A stretch of 64,000 nt of DNA from Erwinia billingiae Eb661 (GTDB lineage Bacteria > Pseudomonadota > Gammaproteobacteria > Enterobacterales > Enterobacteriaceae): NCBI RefSeq assembly GCF_000196615.1, contig NC_014306.1:4774001-4838000 (forward strand), written 5' to 3'. The notes below the pieces were generated by a model. The model was not told the origin of the DNA. It was given only the letters and a program-made list of their open reading frames with translations, and did no database searches. Positions 40,759 to 49,670 of this stretch are shown piece by piece (position 1 is the first letter of the stretch; each line of letters opens with the position of its first letter). A program made the translations under genes and the position numbers.

Positions 40759-41781
40759 ATGACCATGATGACCACGCTGGTGATCCAGCAGCCGAAAGAG
40801 ATGTCCTACCAGCAGCGCGCGAAACCCCATGCCGCGCCGGGTGAAGCCCTGCTGAAGATTGTGACTGCCGGCATCTGCGGCACCGATATCCACGCCTGGG
40901 CAGGCAATCAGCCCTTCTTCAGTTATCCCCGCGTACTCGGCCACGAGCTGTGCGGTGAGGTTGTGGCGCTGGGTGCCGGCGCACACCGCTTCCGCGTCGG
41001 TCAGAAAGTCTCGGTGATCCCTTACCTCTCCTGCGGCAGCTGTGGCGCCTGCGAAAGCGGCAAAACCAACTGCTGTGAGAAAATTTCAGTGATTGGTGTC
41101 CATCAGGACGGCGGTTTTTGTGACTACCTCAGCGTGCCGGAAAGTAATCTGCTGGATGTCACCGGCGTCGATGCGGAAGCCGCGGCATTAATCGAACCCT
41201 TTGCCATCAGTGCTCATGCCGTTCGCCGTGCGGCGATTCAGCCCGACGAAAGCGTACTGGTGGTCGGTGCCGGTCCGATCGGACTGGGCGTAGCCGCCAT
41301 CGCCAATGCCGCTGGCGCGCGGGTGGTGGTTGCCGATACCAGCCCGTTCCGCCGCTCCCACGTCGAAAAAAATCTGGCACTGCCGGCGCTGGATGCTGCC
41401 GCCGCTGATTTCGAACAGCAGCTGCGGGGGCAGTTCTCCGGCCGCCTGCCGGGCAAGGTGATTGATGCCACCGGTAACCCGCACGCCATGAACAACTGTG
41501 TCTCGCTGATTGCCCACGGCGGCAGCATCGTGTTTGTCGGTCTGCACAAAGGCGACATCCAGATCCCGGATACCGATTTCCATAAGAAAGAGACCACGCT
41601 GATGGGCAGCCGTAATGCCACTCAGGAAGATTTTGAGAAGGTCGCGCAGTTAATGGCCGCAGGCAAAATCAGCGCAGAGATGATGTTGAATAAACGCTTT
41701 GAGTTTGCCGATCTGGCGGAGGTGTTTGAAGCGGACGTGATTAACAATCGGGAATTAATTAAAGGTGTGATTCATTTCTGA
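40759..41781 (+). CDS. lgoD: L-galactonate 5-dehydrogenase
   Basis: 340 residues, the same length as E. coli LgoD (YjjN). Zinc medium-chain dehydrogenase: catalytic-zinc segment GICGTDIHAW and GHELCGEV, structural-zinc cysteines CGSCGACESGKTNCC, NAD site VVGAGPIGLG. Oxidises L-galactonate to D-tagaturonate with NAD+, feeding the galacturonate pathway. GGAG lies 8 nt before the ATG. Confidence 0.93.
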   Translation: MTMMTTLVIQQPKEMSYQQRAKPHAAPGEALLKIVTAGICGTDIHAWAGNQPFFSYPRVLGHELCGEVVALGAGAHRFRVGQKVSVIPYLSCGSCGACESGKTNCCEKISVIGVHQDGGFCDYLSVPESNLLDVTGVDAEAAALIEPFAISAHAVRRAAIQPDESVLVVGAGPIGLGVAAIANAAGARVVVADTSPFRRSHVEKNLALPALDAAAADFEQQLRGQFSGRLPGKVIDATGNPHAMNNCVSLIAHGGSIVFVGLHKGDIQIPDTDFHKKETTLMGSRNATQEDFEKVAQLMAAGKISAEMMLNKRFEFADLAEVFEADVINNRELIKGVIHF

Positions 41782-41796
41782 GAGCATTGCTGACAG

Positions 41797-41824
41797 CGCG
41801 GGGAAAACGGTGGTTCCCCCGCGT
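41797..41824. terminator. Hairpin between convergent lgoD and the SRPBCC gene
   Basis: CGCGGGGAA / TTCCCCCGCG stem (one bulged C) around 41798-41823 with an 8-nt loop. GC-rich but without a T-run, so termination ability is uncertain. Confidence 0.4.
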
Positions 41825-41830
41825 TGCCGG

Positions 41831-42226
41831 TCAGGTGGTTAACAGCGTATGCAGCGCCTGCAAATCCCGCTTTACCCACTCAATATCCTGCGCAAACTTA
41901 TCTTCAGACATTAGTGACTGTCGAAACACGGTGATAAACACCGTCGCCCCGGCTTCATTCCCCACCACGCGCATCGGCACATACACTTCCTTGCCAAAAC
42001 CGCTATCGACGTAATGATCCATCACGCCCCAGGGGTTGTGCTCGGTAAAACGCAGTTTCACCACGCCGTTCGGGCCGTTGGCTTTCCAGTGCGTGCTTTC
42101 CCTGACCAGCGATGACTGGCTAAGGCCGGAGGCCCACTTCGGGAAGAATTCGGGTTTCCAGATGGTTTCGTACAGGTCTACCCAGTTACGGGGGATGGTC
42201 ACATTGACGGTTTGCGATGGCAGCAC
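41831..42226 (-). CDS. SRPBCC-family protein
   Basis: 131 residues of the START/polyketide-cyclase fold: N-terminal ...VNVTIPRNWVDLYETIWKPEFFPKWASG, then KLRFTEHNPWGVMDHYV and VPMRVVGNEAGATVFITVFRQ. GTG 42226 has GGAGGAG directly upstream. Function unknown; such proteins bind hydrophobic ligands. Neighbours give no clear link. Confidence 0.8.
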   Translation of the reverse strand: MLPSQTVNVTIPRNWVDLYETIWKPEFFPKWASGLSQSSLVRESTHWKANGPNGVVKLRFTEHNPWGVMDHYVDSGFGKEVYVPMRVVGNEAGATVFITVFRQSLMSEDKFAQDIEWVKRDLQALHTLLTT

Positions 42227-42391
42227 AGCTCCTCCTGCATCTTTTTAAGCGACAGCAGATTTAAGCACCCGCAGCGGGAGAGAGAAAGCGGCAGAGCGCC
42301 GATCTGTTAACTCCATCGGACATTCGTTGACGGCTGCGGCAAAAACCGCCAATCGTTTGCGCAGCGCGGCGCAGTTCGGTCAGATGCCGGC

Positions 42392-43303
42392 TCAGTGTTC
42401 GGCGTGAATTTGCGCCTCACACTGGCGCGCCAGCTCCCACAGCCTGGTGCGGATCACCTGCTTAAGTTGCAGCGTCGACTGCGATTGTGGCCGGTCGCGG
42501 CGGCTGATCAGCATCACCTCAAACGGTAACGGCTGGGCGATCGGCAACACCCGCAGCTGATCGGCATAGCGGCGGCCGGTAAACAGGTCGGCAATCCCCA
42601 CGCCACCGCCGGCCAGCACCATATCGGCGATCACCGAATAGGTCTTGATATACAGCGAATTGGCCGGTTGCAGCGCCTTATCCCGCAGCGCACGGTGCAG
42701 CACATGGCCCAGCGGATCTTCCTGCTGCATCATCAGCAAATTGTTCTGGCATAGCCATTCGAGCGTGACCGCCGAGGTCTGCTCTGAATCCGCCGGCAAC
42801 AGGGCCACCATTGACGAGTGAAACAGCGGCTCTGATACCAGTTCTCCCGGCACCTGCTGACCAAACACCAGCGCAAAATCAAGCCGATCCTCCAGCAAGT
42901 TCTGGCACAGTGTACTGAAATGCTCGGTCACCAGGTCGACGTTGACGAAGCCGTTTTGTCGGCGATATTCCACCATCGCCGGGGCGAGGATCATCTGGCC
43001 AAAAGCATGGGCCGCGCCCACCCGCACCGTCTGGCCTTCACCGCGTCGCAGCTGCTCCGTTAACACGCCGATCGCCTGCAGACGGCCATACAGCTCGCGG
43101 ATCTCCGGGATCAACCGTTGCGCCTCCAGCGTCGGGATCATTCCCTGGCTGTGCCGTTCAAACAGGGTAAAGCCGAGCTGTTGCTCGGCATGGTTCAGCA
43201 CCCGACTGACGTTCGGCTGTGAGACGTTAAGCTGCCGCGCCGCCGCACTGATGCTGCCGGCCTCCACAATCGCCTGGAAAACCTCAATATGGCGCAGGCG
43301 CAT
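42392..43303 (-). CDS. LysR-family regulator beside the M19 dipeptidase
   Basis: 303 residues. N-terminal HTH (MRLRHIEVFQAIVEAGSISAAARQLNVSQPNVSRVLNHAEQQLG) and LysR substrate domain. It begins 2 bp after the dipeptidase stop, so the two genes form one leftward transcript divergent from the peptide importer operon at 44595. It is the best candidate regulator of both sides. The effector might be a D-amino acid or dipeptide; inference. Confidence 0.88.
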   Translation of the reverse strand: MRLRHIEVFQAIVEAGSISAAARQLNVSQPNVSRVLNHAEQQLGFTLFERHSQGMIPTLEAQRLIPEIRELYGRLQAIGVLTEQLRRGEGQTVRVGAAHAFGQMILAPAMVEYRRQNGFVNVDLVTEHFSTLCQNLLEDRLDFALVFGQQVPGELVSEPLFHSSMVALLPADSEQTSAVTLEWLCQNNLLMMQQEDPLGHVLHRALRDKALQPANSLYIKTYSVIADMVLAGGGVGIADLFTGRRYADQLRVLPIAQPLPFEVMLISRRDRPQSQSTLQLKQVIRTRLWELARQCEAQIHAEH

Positions 43304-43305
43304 GG

Positions 43306-44397
43306 TTATTCACCCCAGGTGGCTTCCAGCACGCGGATCCAGTTGCCGTAGCAAATTTTTTCCAGCAATGGCCGGTCGTAGCCGTGCTCGCTTAACGCCC
43401 TGACCAGCAACGGCAATCCCGCCACGTCTTTCATGTCCGGTGGCAGCGTGGTGCCGTCAAAATCCGATCCAAAACCGACGTTATCTTCACCTACCTTTTC
43501 AACCAGATAATCCACGTGGCGGACGATTTCCAGCACCGTGGCATCGTCGGCTTTTTTACCGTCGCCGCGCAGGAAGCTGGTGCCAAAATTCACCCCGACA
43601 AAACCGTTGGTTTCGCGGATGGCCGCCAGCTGGCGATCGGTCAGATTACGCGACTGCGGGCACAACGCATGGGCGTTGGAATGGCTGGCCACCAGCGGCG
43701 CGTCGCTGATTTTCGCCGTTTGCCAGAAGCCCTTCTCATCCATGTGCGACAAATCCACCATGATGCGCTTGTGATTACAGGCGCGAACCAGCCTTAATCC
43801 CGCGTCCGTCAGGCCGTTGCCGATATCCGGCGATGAAGGGAAACGGAACGGCACGCCGTCACCAAAAATATTTGGCCGGCTCCACAGCGGGCCCAGCGTG
43901 CGCAAACCGGCGGCATACAGCACCTCCAGCAACGCCAGGTCTTCATCCAGCGCTTCTGCTCCCTCGATGTGCATCACCATGGCGATTGCACTGTCCTGCA
44001 TGCATTGACGAATATCTTTCGCCGTGCGGCAGATGCGTGCCGCGCCGCCCGACTGCTGCTCAATGCGCAATAAGGTGGCAATCATCGACAGGGTGATTTC
44101 CAGCGCCTCTTCCCGCGATGGCGTCGGTTCTATCTCATTGTATTCCGGCACCGATCGGTTTTTTCTGACAGCTGGCGCGCTTCTTGCACTGGATCCAGCC
44201 GAAGGCACATACGCCGCGAATAAACCGCCTGCAAAACCGCCCTGCTTCATGCGTGGCAGGTCCATCTGGCCCGCAGCCGGACCGTTGAGAAAAGCGGAAG
44301 CGGGATCGTCCTGATGGGACAGCCACAGGCGCATCAGGAGATCGTTATGGCCGTCAAAGACGGGCACGGTCACGGCATCAGAACGCAGTTGTTGCAT
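43306..44397 (-). CDS. Membrane-dipeptidase-like M19 metallopeptidase
   Basis: 363 residues, peptidase family M19 (renal dipeptidase type). Metal ligands appear in order: H17 and D19 (FDGHNDLL), a bridging glutamate in HIEGAEAL, histidines in VDLSHMDEKG and SHSNAHAL, aspartate in FGSDFDG. M19 enzymes cleave dipeptides and are known to accept a D-amino acid at the C-terminal position. No signal peptide, so cytoplasmic. Placed back to back with the peptide importer, it would process imported dipeptides. Confidence 0.9.
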   Translation of the reverse strand: MQQLRSDAVTVPVFDGHNDLLMRLWLSHQDDPASAFLNGPAAGQMDLPRMKQGGFAGGLFAAYVPSAGSSARSAPAVRKNRSVPEYNEIEPTPSREEALEITLSMIATLLRIEQQSGGAARICRTAKDIRQCMQDSAIAMVMHIEGAEALDEDLALLEVLYAAGLRTLGPLWSRPNIFGDGVPFRFPSSPDIGNGLTDAGLRLVRACNHKRIMVDLSHMDEKGFWQTAKISDAPLVASHSNAHALCPQSRNLTDRQLAAIRETNGFVGVNFGTSFLRGDGKKADDATVLEIVRHVDYLVEKVGEDNVGFGSDFDGTTLPPDMKDVAGLPLLVRALSEHGYDRPLLEKICYGNWIRVLEATWGE

Positions 44398-44594
44398 GGG
44401 GGAATTCCGCTCTCAGGTTAGGGGATTAACGGTGCGCCATGCTGAAGCAGGTTGCACCAGCAAAGCGCAGGCTGCTTCGCGCAGCAAAAAAAGGCTTCTC
44501 CTTTCAGTACTACCCGAGATCGTCGGTAGCTGTCAAGACAGAAAGCACAATAAAATTCATTATTTTTCTTTAATTTCAATATGTTGGAGATACC

Positions 44595-46190
44595 ATGGTT
44601 ACCAGAAGACGTTTTCTTGCAGGATGCAGTGCGGTTCCTTTTCTCTCTTACCTCTCTCTGAACAGCGCCTTTGCCGCCACCCCACCTTCGATGCTGGTGA
44701 TGGCGATGCAGCTCGACAACATGACCAGCCTGGATCCGGCCGAAAGCTTTGAAGCCATCGGCTCTGAAGTCTGCGGTAACCTCTATCAACGCCTGGTGAT
44801 GCCAAATCCGGCTAAGCCGAATGAAGTGATGGGCGAACTGGCGAAAAGCTGGGACGTTAGCAGCGACAGCAAGACCTTCACCTTCCATCTCGACCCGGCG
44901 GTTAAATTCGCCGACGGCAGCCCGATGACCGCCGATGATGCCGCCTTCTCGCTGCAACGCGTGGTGAAGCTGGATAAGAGCCCGGCCTTTATCATCAACC
45001 AGTTCGGCTTTACCAAAGACAACGTTGACCAGATGATTGTGGCGAAAGATGCCCACACGCTGGTGCTGAACCTGGCGGAACCCGCCGCCGAAACCTTCCT
45101 GCTGTACTGCCTGTCCGCGCCGGTGGGCAGCATCGTGCAGAAGAAAACCGCGCTGGCAAATCAGGCCGGCGACGATCAGGGCAATGCCTGGATCAAGCAG
45201 CACAGCGCCGGCAGCGGCCCGTTCACCCTGCGCGCGTGGAAAGCCAGCGAGAGCATTATTCTGGAGAAAAACGACAACCATCCGTCAACAAGCACCATTA
45301 AACGGGTGATCGCCAAACATATTATCGACCCGTCCGCCCAGCTGCTGATGCTGCAAAAAGGCGATGTGGATATCGCCCGCGACCTGACCACCGAGCAGCT
45401 TAAGCCGCTGATGGGCGACACGAATTTCCACGTGGTGCAGCAGATGGTCGGCACCCTGATGCTGATGTCCTGCAACACCAAAAACGAACATTTGCAGAAG
45501 CCGCAGGTCTGGCAGGCGCTGAAGTGGGCGATTGATTACGACAGCATCCAGAAAAATATCATTCCGCTGACCTACAAAGTCCATCAGAGCCTGCTGCCAG
45601 CCGGTTTCCCGGCAGCATTGAACGACCAGCCGTTTAAGGTGGATGTGGCAAAAGCGAAGGCGTTGCTGGCCGAAGCGGGTTACCCGGACGGGTTTGAGCT
45701 GACGCTGGATCACTACTCCGCCCAGCCTTTCCCGGACATTGCCCAGGCTATCCAGACGCAGCTGGGCGCTATCGGCATCAAAGTTCAGCTGATTTCCGCC
45801 GAAAACCGCCAGGTCCTGACCAAAATGCGCGCCCGTCAGCATCAGTTGGCGATCACCGCCTGGGGCGCTGACTATTTTGATCCGAACTCCAACACCGAAG
45901 CCTTCAGCGTCAATACCGATAACAGCGACACCGCCCGCGTGCGTTCCCTGGCCTGGCGTTGCAGCTGGTCCGACGAAGACTTCAACAAAATGACCGCAGC
46001 GGCCCTGCACGAAAAAGACCCGGCGAAACGTATCGCCCTCTATGAGCAGATCCAGACCATGCACCGCGAGAAGAGCCCGTTCATTTTCATGTTCCAGAAA
46101 CTGAACACCTACGCCAGCACCAAAGGCGTCACCGGCATGCACATCACCGTGCTGAATGACAACCCTTACGAGTTGGTGAAAAAAGCCTGA
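44595..46190 (+). CDS. Peptide ABC importer 1, periplasmic binding protein
   Basis: 531 residues, solute-binding protein family 5 (DppA/OppA type). N-terminal signal MVTRRRFLAGCSAVPFLSYLSLNSAFA with an RRRFL start that resembles a Tat motif; cleavage near AFA. Contains the family signature LAKSWDVSSDSKTFTFHLDPAVKFADG. TTGGAG lies before ATG. It ends TGATG, overlapping the permease start by 1 nt. Binds peptides; here probably D-residue-containing ones by context. Confidence 0.9.
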   Translation: MVTRRRFLAGCSAVPFLSYLSLNSAFAATPPSMLVMAMQLDNMTSLDPAESFEAIGSEVCGNLYQRLVMPNPAKPNEVMGELAKSWDVSSDSKTFTFHLDPAVKFADGSPMTADDAAFSLQRVVKLDKSPAFIINQFGFTKDNVDQMIVAKDAHTLVLNLAEPAAETFLLYCLSAPVGSIVQKKTALANQAGDDQGNAWIKQHSAGSGPFTLRAWKASESIILEKNDNHPSTSTIKRVIAKHIIDPSAQLLMLQKGDVDIARDLTTEQLKPLMGDTNFHVVQQMVGTLMLMSCNTKNEHLQKPQVWQALKWAIDYDSIQKNIIPLTYKVHQSLLPAGFPAALNDQPFKVDVAKAKALLAEAGYPDGFELTLDHYSAQPFPDIAQAIQTQLGAIGIKVQLISAENRQVLTKMRARQHQLAITAWGADYFDPNSNTEAFSVNTDNSDTARVRSLAWRCSWSDEDFNKMTAAALHEKDPAKRIALYEQIQTMHREKSPFIFMFQKLNTYASTKGVTGMHITVLNDNPYELVKKA

Positions 46191-47200
46191 TGTCGTGGTT
46201 AACCCGTATTGCCAGCACGCTGGGAAGCCTGCTGCTGACGCTGTTTGGTCTGTCGGTTTTAACGTTCTTTATCGGTCGGGTGATGCCGACCGATCCGGTG
46301 CTGGCCGCGGTAGGCGATAACGCTCCGCAGGCCGTCATCGAGCGCGTTCGACAGGAAATGGGGCTGGATCAGCCCCTGTACATTCAGTTCTGGCACTATC
46401 TGACCCAAATCCTTCATGGCGACTTTGGTCGCTCCATTCTGACCTCTAACCCGGTCAGCCAGGACATCGCCCGCTTTTTCCCGGCCACGCTGGAACTGGC
46501 AACGGCGGCGATTATTGTCGCGGCGATTATCGGCATCCCGTTGGGCGTCTGGGCCGCCGTGCGTCAGGGGAAATGGATCGATCAGGTGATCCGCGTGGTG
46601 TGCCTGGCCGGTCACTCCCTGCCGGTATTTGTCCTCGCGCTCCTCAGCCTGCTGGTGTTCTACGCGGTGTTGGGCATTGCGCCTGGCCCTGGCCGTCAGG
46701 ACATCATTTATCAGGATATGGTGCCGCAGGTTACCGGCCTGCTGACGGTGGATTCCCTGCTGGCGAAAGATTATGACGCCTTCTGGGATGCGCTGGCGCA
46801 TATGGCCCAGCCGGTGCTGATCCTCGCCTATTTCAGCATGGCGTACATCACCCGTATGACCCGCACCTTTATGCTGAACGCGCTGAGCGGCGAGTTTGTT
46901 ATCACCGCCCGCGCCAAAGGGCTCTCTTCACGTCGGGTCATCTGGCGTCACGCCTTTCCGACCGTGGCGGTTCAGCTGGTGACCGTGCTGGCATTGACCT
47001 ATGCCGGGCTGCTGGAAGGCGCGGTAGTCACCGAAAACGTCTTCTCCTGGCCGGGGCTGGGGCAATACCTCACCACCTCGCTGATGAATGCCGATATGAA
47101 CCCGGTCGTCGGCGCGACGCTGCTGGTGGGCACCGCCTATGTGCTGCTGAATCTGTGCGCTGATATTCTCTACCGACTTATGGACCCACGCGTAAAATGA
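46190..47200 (+). CDS. Peptide ABC importer 1, permease (DppB type)
   Basis: 336 residues, six helices; LGLSVLTFFIGRVMPTDP N-terminus and EAA-type TARAKGLSSRRVIWRHAFP loop. Overlaps the next permease by 4 nt (ATGA). Confidence 0.92.
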   Translation: MSWLTRIASTLGSLLLTLFGLSVLTFFIGRVMPTDPVLAAVGDNAPQAVIERVRQEMGLDQPLYIQFWHYLTQILHGDFGRSILTSNPVSQDIARFFPATLELATAAIIVAAIIGIPLGVWAAVRQGKWIDQVIRVVCLAGHSLPVFVLALLSLLVFYAVLGIAPGPGRQDIIYQDMVPQVTGLLTVDSLLAKDYDAFWDALAHMAQPVLILAYFSMAYITRMTRTFMLNALSGEFVITARAKGLSSRRVIWRHAFPTVAVQLVTVLALTYAGLLEGAVVTENVFSWPGLGQYLTTSLMNADMNPVVGATLLVGTAYVLLNLCADILYRLMDPRVK

Positions 47201-48096
47201 CAAACTTATCAAGAGCCTGGCTGCTTAACGAGACGCCAACCACCCGCAGTCAGGCGGTGTGGGGCAGACGTTATCGCCTGTGGCTGGGACTGAAGCGCCA
47301 TCCGCTGGCGATGAGCGGCCTGCTGGTGGTGCTGCTGATGCTGCTGCTGTCACTCGCCGCACCGCTGCTGACGCCGTACGATCCCGGTTTTCAGGATCTG
47401 GCCAACCGCCTGGCCCGCCCTTCCACGCTGCACTGGCTGGGTACCGATGAGCTGGGACGCGACATTTTCACCCGCATCCTGTTTGGCGGCAGAACCACCT
47501 TAGGCATGGTGATTGCGGTGGTGTTGATCACCGCGCCCATCGGCCTGTTTATCGGCTGTATCGCCGGTTATGCCGGTGGCCTGCTGGATAAAACGCTGAT
47601 GCGCATCACCGATATCTTTCTGGCCTTTCCCCGGCTGATTCTGGCGCTGGCGTTTGTCGCTGCCTTAACCCCCGGCGTCGAGAGCGCCATTCTGGCGATT
47701 GCCCTCACCGCCTGGCCGCCTTACGCACGCCTTGCCCGCGCTGAAACGCTGCAGTTCCGCCACAGTGATTTTATCGCTGCCAGCCGGATTAGCGGCGCGT
47801 CGCCCCTGCGCATCGTGTTGCGCCATATCATGCCGCTGTGCGTGCCCAGCCTGATTGTGCGGGTGACGCTGGATATGAGCTCCATCATTATCACCGCGGC
47901 CAGCCTTGGCTTTCTCGGCATGGGCGCGCAGCCGCCGTCGCCAGAGTGGGGAACGATGATCGCCACCGCGCGCCGCTTCCTGTTCAGCGAATGGTGGGTG
48001 CCGCTGATGCCCTGCATCGCCATCTTTTTAACCTCGCTGGCCTTCAACTTCCTCGGCGATGGCCTGCGTGACGTGCTGGATCCTAAGGAGCAGTAA
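47197..48096 (+). CDS. Peptide ABC importer 1, permease (DppC type)
   Basis: 299 residues, six helices. DppC hallmarks: LGTDELGRDIFTRILFGGR near residue 83, and the EAA-like AASRISGASPLRIVLRHIMP. Directly followed by the ATPase gene without a gap. Confidence 0.92.
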   Translation: MTNLSRAWLLNETPTTRSQAVWGRRYRLWLGLKRHPLAMSGLLVVLLMLLLSLAAPLLTPYDPGFQDLANRLARPSTLHWLGTDELGRDIFTRILFGGRTTLGMVIAVVLITAPIGLFIGCIAGYAGGLLDKTLMRITDIFLAFPRLILALAFVAALTPGVESAILAIALTAWPPYARLARAETLQFRHSDFIAASRISGASPLRIVLRHIMPLCVPSLIVRVTLDMSSIIITAASLGFLGMGAQPPSPEWGTMIATARRFLFSEWWVPLMPCIAIFLTSLAFNFLGDGLRDVLDPKEQ

Positions 48097-48927
48097 ATGC
48101 TGGTTGAAATTGAAAACTTACGAATTGGCTTCACCAGCGGCACGGAGACCTTTGAAGCGGTGCGCGGCGTCTCATTCAGCGTCGGCAAAGAGAAGTTTGC
48201 CATCGTCGGTGAGAGTGGCTCAGGCAAGTCGCTGACCGCGCGCTGCCTGATGCAGCTGCTGCCCGGCAACGCGAAGGTCACGGCGGATAAGCTGAGCTTC
48301 GACGGTATCGATCTGCGGGGTGCCAGTGAAAAAGTCATGCGTCAGGTGCGCGGCAAACGCGTGGGCTTTATTTTGCAGGACCCTAAATACTCGCTGAATC
48401 CGGTGATGACCATTGGTCAGCAGATTGCCGAGGCCTGGCGTGAGCATAAAGGCGGCAGCAAACGCGACGCGCTGAAGGCCGCCGTCGATCTGCTTTCTCA
48501 GGTGAAAATCCGCGACCCGGAGTTAGTGGCGAAACGCTATCCGCATGAGGTTTCGGGCGGCATGGGCCAGCGGGTGATGATTGCGATGATGCTGGCACCG
48601 GATCCTGAACTGCTGATCGCCGATGAACCGACCAGCGCGCTGGATGCCACCGTGCAGGCGGAGATCTTAAGGCTGATTGACGATCTGGTTTCGCAGCGCG
48701 GCATGGGATTGATCCTGATCAGTCACGATCTGCCGCTGGTTTCGCATTTTTGCGATCGCGTGGCGGTGATGTACAGCGGACGCATTGTCGAGATGCTGGC
48801 GGCGGGCGATTTGCAGCAGGCTCAGCATCCCTACACCAAGGGTCTGCTGGCGTGCCTGCCTTCGCTGCGCCATCCGCGCGCCCGTCTGCCCGTGATGCAG
48901 CGTGAAGCCGCGTGGCGGGAGGAGTAA
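48097..48927 (+). CDS. Peptide ABC importer 1, ATPase (DppD type)
   Basis: 276 residues. Walker [10 protein letters not shown]-loop LQDPKYSLNP, signature SGGMGQRVMIAMML, Walker [14 protein letters not shown]-loop ISHDL. About 50 residues shorter than E. coli DppD: the C-terminal oligopeptide region is reduced, though HPYTKGLLACLP is retained. Confidence 0.92.
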   Translation: MLVEIENLRIGFTSGTETFEAVRGVSFSVGKEKFAIVGESGSGKSLTARCLMQLLPGNAKVTADKLSFDGIDLRGASEKVMRQVRGKRVGFILQDPKYSLNPVMTIGQQIAEAWREHKGGSKRDALKAAVDLLSQVKIRDPELVAKRYPHEVSGGMGQRVMIAMMLAPDPELLIADEPTSALDATVQAEILRLIDDLVSQRGMGLILISHDLPLVSHFCDRVAVMYSGRIVEMLAAGDLQQAQHPYTKGLLACLPSLRHPRARLPVMQREAAWREE

Positions 48928-48929
48928 CC

Positions 48930-49670
48930 ATGATTAAAATTAAAGACTTACGCATTGCTTTTGGATCGCTTGAGGTCGTAAAGGGCGTGTCATTCGACGT
49001 CGCCAACGGTGCCAGCTTCGGTATCGTCGGCGAAAGTGGCTCAGGCAAATCGACCATCCTGCGCGCGCTGGCCGGGCTGAACAATGACTGGCGCGGCGAA
49101 ATGACCTTCGGCGGCATGGCGCTGTCTGCCAACCGTGGACGCAACTTTTTCCGCCAGGTGCAGATGGTATTTCAGGATCCGTACGGATCGCTGCATCCGC
49201 GCCAGACAATCGATCGCATTCTGCATGAGCCGCTGCTGATCCACCGGATCGATCGCGCGGAGCAACGTATCGCTCAGGTATTGTCAGACGTTGGCCTGCC
49301 AGCCAGCGTGCGCTTCCGTTTTCCGCATCAGCTGTCTGGTGGTCAACGCCAGCGCGTGGCGATTGCCCGGGCCTTGATAGCCGAACCGGAAGTGCTGCTG
49401 CTGGATGAACCGACTTCGGCACTGGACGTCTCGGTGCAGGCGGAAATTCTGAATCTGCTCAGTGATTTGCGGGAAGAACGCAAACTCACCTACATTATGG
49501 TGACGCACAATCTGGCGGTGGTGACCCACCTGTGTGCGCATATTGGGGTGATGCAACAGGGTGAAATGGTTGAGATGTTAAGCGCCGACGACCTGCGCGC
49601 ACGACGCATTCAGCACCCGCACACCCTGCAACTGTTTGATTTAAGTATGACGCTGGAGGAACCGGCATGA
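48930..49670 (+). CDS. Peptide ABC importer 1, ATPase (DppF type)
   Basis: 246 residues from ATG 48930, which follows GGAGGAG and the previous stop by 2 nt. Walker [21 protein letters not shown], signature LSGGQRQRVAIARA, Walker B VLLLDEPTSALD. Lacks the usual C-terminal zinc-binding extension of about 80 residues. Its stop overlaps the D-aminopeptidase start (ATGA). Confidence 0.92.
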   Translation: MIKIKDLRIAFGSLEVVKGVSFDVANGASFGIVGESGSGKSTILRALAGLNNDWRGEMTFGGMALSANRGRNFFRQVQMVFQDPYGSLHPRQTIDRILHEPLLIHRIDRAEQRIAQVLSDVGLPASVRFRFPHQLSGGQRQRVAIARALIAEPEVLLLDEPTSALDVSVQAEILNLLSDLREERKLTYIMVTHNLAVVTHLCAHIGVMQQGEMVEMLSADDLRARRIQHPHTLQLFDLSMTLEEPA